From NCBI GenBank assembly GCA_023393655.1, contig JAEWKP010000375.1:1-9602 (forward strand): DNA of 9,602 bases, written 5' to 3'. How positions within the stretch are numbered: position 1 is the first letter of the stretch; each line of letters opens with the position of its first letter. The notes under the pieces are model-generated. The model saw nothing but the letters and a program-made list of their open reading frames with translations, was not told where the DNA came from and searched no databases. Shown in pieces: positions 6,443-9,602 of the stretch. The DNA is from Pseudomonadota bacterium (lineage in GTDB: Bacteria; Pseudomonadota; Alphaproteobacteria; Rhizobiales; Beijerinckiaceae). The position numbers were made by a program, and so were the translations under genes.

Positions 6443-7120
6443 TCAGTACTGCATCGCCCGGGTGCGGGCGTTGCCGATATGGATGCTCATTTCATCCGAT
6501 GCCCGTTCCGGGTCACGGCTCTCGATCGCGGCGATGATCTTGAGGTGGTCCTGCATCACCGGCACCAGGATGTGGTTCTGGATACGGGTCTCGTATTGGC
6601 GGATCAGCCTGATCTTGAGCCAGGTCACGCGGAAGGCCTGGCTGACGATATCGTTGTCGAGATGGTCGATGATCGCCTCGTGCATCAGGCGGTCGACATC
6701 CTCGGCATCCTCGATCAGGCGCTCGTCGCCGCCGGCTTCCGCCCGCGCGATGATCGCTTCGTGGCGGGAGCGCTGCTCGGCGATCTCCTCGTCCGTCGCG
6801 TTCTGCGTGTAGAGCGCCGTCGCCTCCCTCTCCAGGAAGAGCCGGAACTGGAAGGCGTTGCGGATCAGGTTGAGATCGACATGGGCGACCTGCATGCCGC
6901 GCTGCGGTACGGTCTTGATCAGCCCTTCGGCTTCCAGCCGCGGCACCAGTTCACGGATGGCGCCGAGCGGAAAGCCGGTCATCGCGACGAGCTCGCGCTG
7001 GGTCACGAACTGGCCGGGCTTGATTTCGCGCGCCAGCAATCGCTCGGTGAAGGAGGCATAGGCGCGCTCCCTCAGCTTCAGCGGTTCGCCCTCGCGCGGT
7101 TCCTGCTCCGGCTCGCTCAC
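6443..7120 (-). CDS. GntR-family transcriptional regulator, FadR/FCD subfamily
   Basis: The likely start is the GTG at 7120 (225 residues), because GGAAGGAGGG ends 3 bases before it. An in-frame ATG at 7138 would place that ribosome site inside the gene. Numbering from the ATG, residues 20-86 are the winged helix-turn-helix (LKLRERAYASFTERL, VTQRELVAMTGFPLGAIREL, VPQRGMQVAHV). Residues about 95-225 are the all-helical FCD ligand domain. The expected metal ligands of the subclass that binds divalent metal are present: Asp149, His153, His198 and His220. Such proteins usually repress catabolic genes until a carboxylated sugar or organic acid binds next to the metal. Its place between the lyase and TRAP genes implies local control and autoregulation, which is an inference. 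Confidence 0.92.
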   Translation of the reverse strand: MSEPEQEPREGEPLKLRERAYASFTERLLAREIKPGQFVTQRELVAMTGFPLGAIRELVPRLEAEGLIKTVPQRGMQVAHVDLNLIRNAFQFRLFLEREATALYTQNATDEEIAEQRSRHEAIIARAEAGGDERLIEDAEDVDRLMHEAIIDHLDNDIVSQAFRVTWLKIRLIRQYETRIQNHILVPVMQDHLKIIAAIESRDPERASDEMSIHIGNARTRAMQY

Positions 7121-7123
7121 GAT

Positions 7124-7133
7124 CCCTCCTTCC
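7124..7133 (-). promoter_or_regulatory. Strong ribosome binding site that fixes the regulator start
   Basis: GGAAGGAGGG on the minus strand ends 3 bases before the GTG at 7120-7118. It nearly matches the full anti-Shine-Dalgarno sequence and favours this GTG over the ATG at 7138, which lies upstream of the site. Confidence 0.65.
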
Positions 7134-7143
7134 GGCATCCCTG

Positions 7144-8040
7144 TCAGGCAGCCTTCGCCTGCCTGATCGAATCGAAGGCGGCAAAGAGCCGCTTGCGCGC
7201 GCCTTCGTCCAGCGCTTCGAGCGGCGGGCGCATCGCGCCATAGCCGGCATCGCCATGGATATGGCCGACCAGCGCCTTCACCGCCGCCAGCACCGGGTGC
7301 GAGCAGATCTCATCGACCAGCGCATTCACCACCGGGCTGTCCTTGCCCTCGTAGACCATCGGGCGCAGCAAGCCGGGAACCAGATTGGCGAGGCCGCAGA
7401 TCGTGCCCTCGGCCCCGTTGCGCACGGCCTTGGCGAGCTGGCGTTCGTCGCCGACGAGGATGGCGAGCTCGCCATGGGCCTTCAGCAGCGCCTCGGTATT
7501 GGCGTAGCTCCCCGAGGAATCCTTCACGCCGATGACGAGGCCGGGGAACGCGGTCTTGAGCCGCTGTACGAGCCCCACGCTGATATCAACCGCCGTCACC
7601 GAGGGGATATGGTAGACCACGACGTTGCGGGCGGAGGCGCCAAGCTTCTCGAAGAACTGCGAGAACCAGACATAGAGCCCCTCGTCGCTGACGCCCTTGA
7701 AGTAGAAGGGCGGCGCGACCAGCAAGCCTTTCGCCCCGGCGTCGAGCGCGATGCGCGCCTGCTCCACCGCCTCGTGCATCGAGGCCGCCGCGATACCCGC
7801 ATAGATCTGTTTGGCCGGGTCGATCCCCGCGCCGATCAGCGCCCCCATCATCGCGGTCCGCGCCGGCAGGCCAAGGGCGGCGCCCTCGCCCGTCGTGCCG
7901 AACAGCGTGACGGAATCGCAGCCCTCGGCCAGCACATGGCGGGCATGGTGGACGAGGCGCGGCAGGTCGATGCCGCCGCCCTCCCGCATCGGGGTGGTGA
8001 TTGCGCAGGAAAGGCCGAAGCGGGTCTTGTTGGAGGCCAT
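7144..8040 (-). CDS. DapA/NanA-superfamily aldolase, lyase or dehydratase (not a true dihydrodipicolinate synthase)
   Basis: This 298-residue (beta/alpha)8 barrel of class I aldolase type has the usual family length. The pyruvate-binding GTTGE lies at 48-52, the catalytic tyrosine at Tyr143 in YHIPS, and the Schiff-base lysine at Lys173 in VIGVKDSSG. CGLAN follows at 215-219. In E. coli DapA the motif reads YNVPSR, where Arg138 binds aspartate semialdehyde. Here that position is Val148, so lysine biosynthesis is unlikely. Relatives cleave or dehydrate 2-keto acids such as N-acetylneuraminate, 2-keto-3-deoxy sugar acids or 4-deoxy-5-keto-glucarate. The neighbouring TRAP system and FCD regulator support a sugar-acid role; the exact substrate is unknown. 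The ATG has no clear ribosome site (it is preceded by CTCCCTCC). The regulator gene follows after 23 bases. Confidence 0.9.
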   Translation of the reverse strand: MASNKTRFGLSCAITTPMREGGGIDLPRLVHHARHVLAEGCDSVTLFGTTGEGAALGLPARTAMMGALIGAGIDPAKQIYAGIAAASMHEAVEQARIALDAGAKGLLVAPPFYFKGVSDEGLYVWFSQFFEKLGASARNVVVYHIPSVTAVDISVGLVQRLKTAFPGLVIGVKDSSGSYANTEALLKAHGELAILVGDERQLAKAVRNGAEGTICGLANLVPGLLRPMVYEGKDSPVVNALVDEICSHPVLAAVKALVGHIHGDAGYGAMRPPLEALDEGARKRLFAAFDSIRQAKAA

Positions 8041-8057
8041 GGAGGGAGCTTTCAGGG

Positions 8058-8078
8058 CTGAATGTTGACTGACATGTT
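8058..8078. promoter_or_regulatory. Candidate operator: imperfect direct repeat upstream of the lyase gene
   Basis: CTGAATGTT (8058-8066) and CTGACATGTT (8069-8078) are near-identical copies 11 bases apart, about one helical turn. The second contains the palindrome ACATGT within TGACATGTTA. The pair lies 18-38 bases ahead of the lyase ATG and adjoins a possible -10 box. FCD/FadR-type regulators usually bind short AT-containing dyads, so this is a reasonable target for the GntR protein encoded just downstream. No experimental support is implied. Confidence 0.4.
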
Positions 8079-8103
8079 AGAATGAAGCCAGAGCCGCCCG
8101 CAA
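8076..8103 (-). promoter_or_regulatory. Weak candidate promoter for the lyase-regulator-TRAP genes
   Basis: On the minus strand TTGCGG (8103-8098), 16 bases, then TCTAAC (8081-8076) give 3 of 6 and 4 of 6 consensus matches. The -10 box overlaps the candidate operator, as expected for a repressor-controlled promoter. The preceding ABC permease gene ends 82 bases before the lyase start, which leaves room for a separate promoter. It could equally be read through from upstream. Confidence 0.3.
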
Positions 8104-8122
8104 GCGGTCCCTGACGCTTTGG

Positions 8123-8941
8123 CTAGCCGTCCTTGAGGCCTCCGGCGGAAAGGCCTGCAACGATCTGGCGCTGGGCGATGACGGTGACGAGAAGCACGGG
8201 CAGCGTCACCAGAAGGGCCGCGGCAGCGAGCGGCCCCCAGGAGATCTGCTCGAAGGTCAGCGAGTTGTAGACGGCCGAGGGCAGCGTCCGGCTCGCCTTG
8301 CCGCCGAGCACCACCGAGAAGATGAAATTGTTCCAGGAGAAGATGAAGGCGAGGAAGCCGCCGACGACGATGCCCGGCTTGGCCAGCGGCAGCGCGACAT
8401 GGCGGAAGGCCTGCCAGGTCGTGGCGCCGTCGATGCGCGAGGCGTCCTCCAGCTCCATCGGCACGTTCTCGAAATACCCGATCATGATCCAGACGATGAT
8501 CGGGATGGTGATGACGAGATGGGTGATGACCAGCGCCGTGATGGAGCCCACCAATCCTGTGATCTGAAACAACAGGAAGAGCGGGATCAGGTAGGACAGG
8601 GCCGGCGTCATCCGCGCGACCAGGATCAGCACCGCGAATTTATGCGCCTTGCCGCGCGCGATGCCGTAGCCGGCGGGCACGCCGACCAGCAGGCCGAGCA
8701 GCACCGCCCCGCCCGTGACCAGGATCGAGTTCCAGAGATAGAGCCCGAAATTGTTCTGCGCGAAGACGTCGACGTAGTTCTTCAGCGTCGGCGGATCGGG
8801 AATGAAGACCGGCGGGAAGGCGGTATTGTCGAGCTCGTTCTTCAGCGACAGCGAGATCATCCAGAGGAAGACCAGCACGGCCGGCGAAACCAGCACGAAG
8901 ACCGAGGCCCAGAAGCCGGCTTTCTTGAGCGTGCGGTTCAT
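8123..8941 (-). CDS. ABC sugar transporter permease, MalG-type (CUT1 family)
   Basis: This 272-residue inner-membrane protein of a carbohydrate importer has about six spans: near 10-32, 71-95, 101-125, 132-157, 190-210 and 237-259. The cytoplasmic EAA loop that contacts the ATPase is at 163-190 (ELEDASRIDGATTWQAFRHV and on to LPLAKPG), with the conserved Gly and LP in place. The length and the N-terminal loop with FPPVFIPDPPTLKNYVDVF (42-60) are typical of MalG and UgpE proteins. The start follows GGGGAG 7 bases upstream. It partners with the MalF-type permease gene upstream, from which it is separated by 154 bases holding a repeat element. The binding protein and ATPase are not in the window and are expected beyond its right edge. 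Confidence 0.93.
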   Translation of the reverse strand: MNRTLKKAGFWASVFVLVSPAVLVFLWMISLSLKNELDNTAFPPVFIPDPPTLKNYVDVFAQNNFGLYLWNSILVTGGAVLLGLLVGVPAGYGIARGKAHKFAVLILVARMTPALSYLIPLFLLFQITGLVGSITALVITHLVITIPIIVWIMIGYFENVPMELEDASRIDGATTWQAFRHVALPLAKPGIVVGGFLAFIFSWNNFIFSVVLGGKASRTLPSAVYNSLTFEQISWGPLAAAALLVTLPVLLVTVIAQRQIVAGLSAGGLKDG

Positions 8942-8963
8942 GGGCGCTCTCCCCTCCCCACGC

Positions 8964-9068
8964 CGTCATTCCGGACAAGCGGCGCAGCCGCGCCGATCCG
9001 GAATCCATCAAAAGGCACCAGCGCTCTACGATGGATTCCGGGTCTCCCGTCGGTCGCCCGGAATGACG
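8964..9068. repeat. Double-hairpin palindromic element between the two ABC permease genes
   Basis: The left arm (8964-9009) and right arm (9030-9068) share their outer and inner parts as inverted copies: CGTCATTCCGG and CCGGAATCCATC. Each arm also folds on itself. ATTCCGGA pairs with TCCGGAAT in the left arm, with an inner GCGGC/GCCGC stem, and ATTCCGGG pairs with CCCGGAAT in the right arm. It is built like the element at 5260-5352, with the same CGTCAT...ATGACG ends but a different stem sequence, so the two belong to separate repeat families or subfamilies. Confidence 0.8.
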
Positions 9069-9095
9069 CGACGAGGATGACCGCAAACACGCCCA

Positions 9096-9602
9096 TCACG
9101 CGTTCCACTTCGACTTCTGCCGGGCATAGAGCAGCAGCAGCGAGAGCATGATGATGATGACGAAGAAGATCACCACGACGGCCGATGCGTAGCCGATCTT
9201 GTAGAACTGGAAGGCCTGCAGATAGAGGAAGATGTTCAGCGTCTCCGATGCCGTGCCCGGCCCGCCCTGCGTGATCACGAAGATCGTGTCGAAAGCCTTC
9301 AGCGCATCGATGGTGCGGATCACGATCGCGACCATGATGAAGGGCCAGACCAGCGGCAGCGTGATGTGCCGGAACATATGCCAGTCATTGGCGCCGTCGA
9401 TCAGCGCAGACTCGTAAGGTTCTCGCGGCAGCCCAGCCAATCCGCCGAGCACGATGAGCATGACCAGCGGCGTCCAGTGCCAGACCTCGCCCAGGACCAG
9501 CGTCGGGATCACCGTCGACGACTCGTAGACCCAGCCGGAAGGCCCGATGCCGACGAGCGAGAGCAGGTAGTTGAGCACGCCGAGCTGCGGGTGGAACATC
9601 AT
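9096..9602 (-). CDS. ABC sugar transporter permease, MalF/UgpA-type (5' end outside the window)
   Basis: The visible 168 residues are the C-terminal part of a CUT1 permease. The frame is open at the window edge. The first residues, MMFHPQLGVLNYLL, match an internal segment of MalF/UgpA proteins, so the Met at the edge is not the true start. The EAA loop lies at 61-88 of the fragment (EPYESALIDGAND, then MFRHITLPL), followed by two membrane spans and the typical TQGGPGTASETLNIFLY loop (111-127). It pairs with the MalG-type protein to form the channel of a sugar importer. Confidence 0.92.
   Translation of the reverse strand: MMFHPQLGVLNYLLSLVGIGPSGWVYESSTVIPTLVLGEVWHWTPLVMLIVLGGLAGLPREPYESALIDGANDWHMFRHITLPLVWPFIMVAIVIRTIDALKAFDTIFVITQGGPGTASETLNIFLYLQAFQFYKIGYASAVVVIFFVIIIMLSLLLLYARQKSKWNA

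Noticed and set aside
5660..8061. Chain of plus-strand open frames opposite dctP, the regulator and the lyase
   Set aside because: Products are Arg/His/Asp/Leu-rich shadow sequences opposite three well-identified genes.
8094..8103. CCGCCCGCAAGCGG hairpin as a terminator for the ABC permease operon
   Set aside because: The stem is only about 4 base pairs and there is no T-tract.
5260..9068. CRISPR array
   Set aside because: The two palindromic elements are single, differ in sequence and lie 3.6 kb apart. There are no regular spacers and no cas genes.
8399..9151. Plus-strand open frame of 250 codons opposite the MalG-type permease
   Set aside because: It is antisense to a clear permease and its composition is typical of a shadow frame.
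1..9602. tRNA or rRNA genes
   Set aside because: I saw no cloverleaf with a GTTCGA-type T-loop in the short intergenic gaps and no rRNA-like sequence.

Overview
The window is GC-rich, tightly packed and strongly frame-biased. It looks like a chromosomal piece from an alphaproteobacterium of the Hyphomicrobiales, with Bosea-like relatives the best guess. That guess rests on base composition, the TRAP/ABC sugar-acid gene content and two intergenic dyad elements with CGTCAT...ATGACG termini; no marker gene in the window proves it.

Left edge (1-127): the end of an IS3-family insertion sequence, carrying the first 21 codons of its orfA on the minus strand. Next to it is a short ORF of unknown status (128-295).

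Left part (343-3335): an unrecognised four-gene group. Three small plus-strand genes overlap stop-to-start (GTGA, ATGA). Each encodes an N-terminal membrane anchor followed by a 130-170 residue beta-rich extracytoplasmic domain, and the first two share an L-x-P-G-L-P-x-R signature. A convergent minus-strand gene encodes a 432-residue membrane protein with about 7-8 membrane spans, and its 3' end overlaps the third small gene by 53 nt. It may be transcribed as a leaderless mRNA. I cannot assign a function; this is the most likely place for something undescribed.

Right part (3417-9602, all minus strand, so read right to left): a catabolic and uptake locus. In transcription order it holds a MalF-type ABC sugar permease (5' end outside the window), a MalG-type permease, a DapA/NanA-superfamily lyase or aldolase, a GntR/FCD regulator, then a complete TRAP transporter (dctP binding protein, dctQ small permease, dctM large permease). 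The lyase lacks the arginine that true dihydrodipicolinate synthases use to bind aspartate semialdehyde, so it probably acts on a 2-keto acid from a sugar acid or a related compound. The likely model is that TRAP imports a carboxylated sugar or hydroxy acid, ABC imports a related sugar or oligomer, the lyase/dehydratase handles the keto-acid intermediate, and the FCD repressor senses an intermediate. Two large double-hairpin repeats lie inside the locus, between dctP and dctQ and between the two ABC permeases, where they could set transcript stability and relative protein amounts. A short repeated motif with a weak promoter upstream of the lyase gene is a candidate operator.
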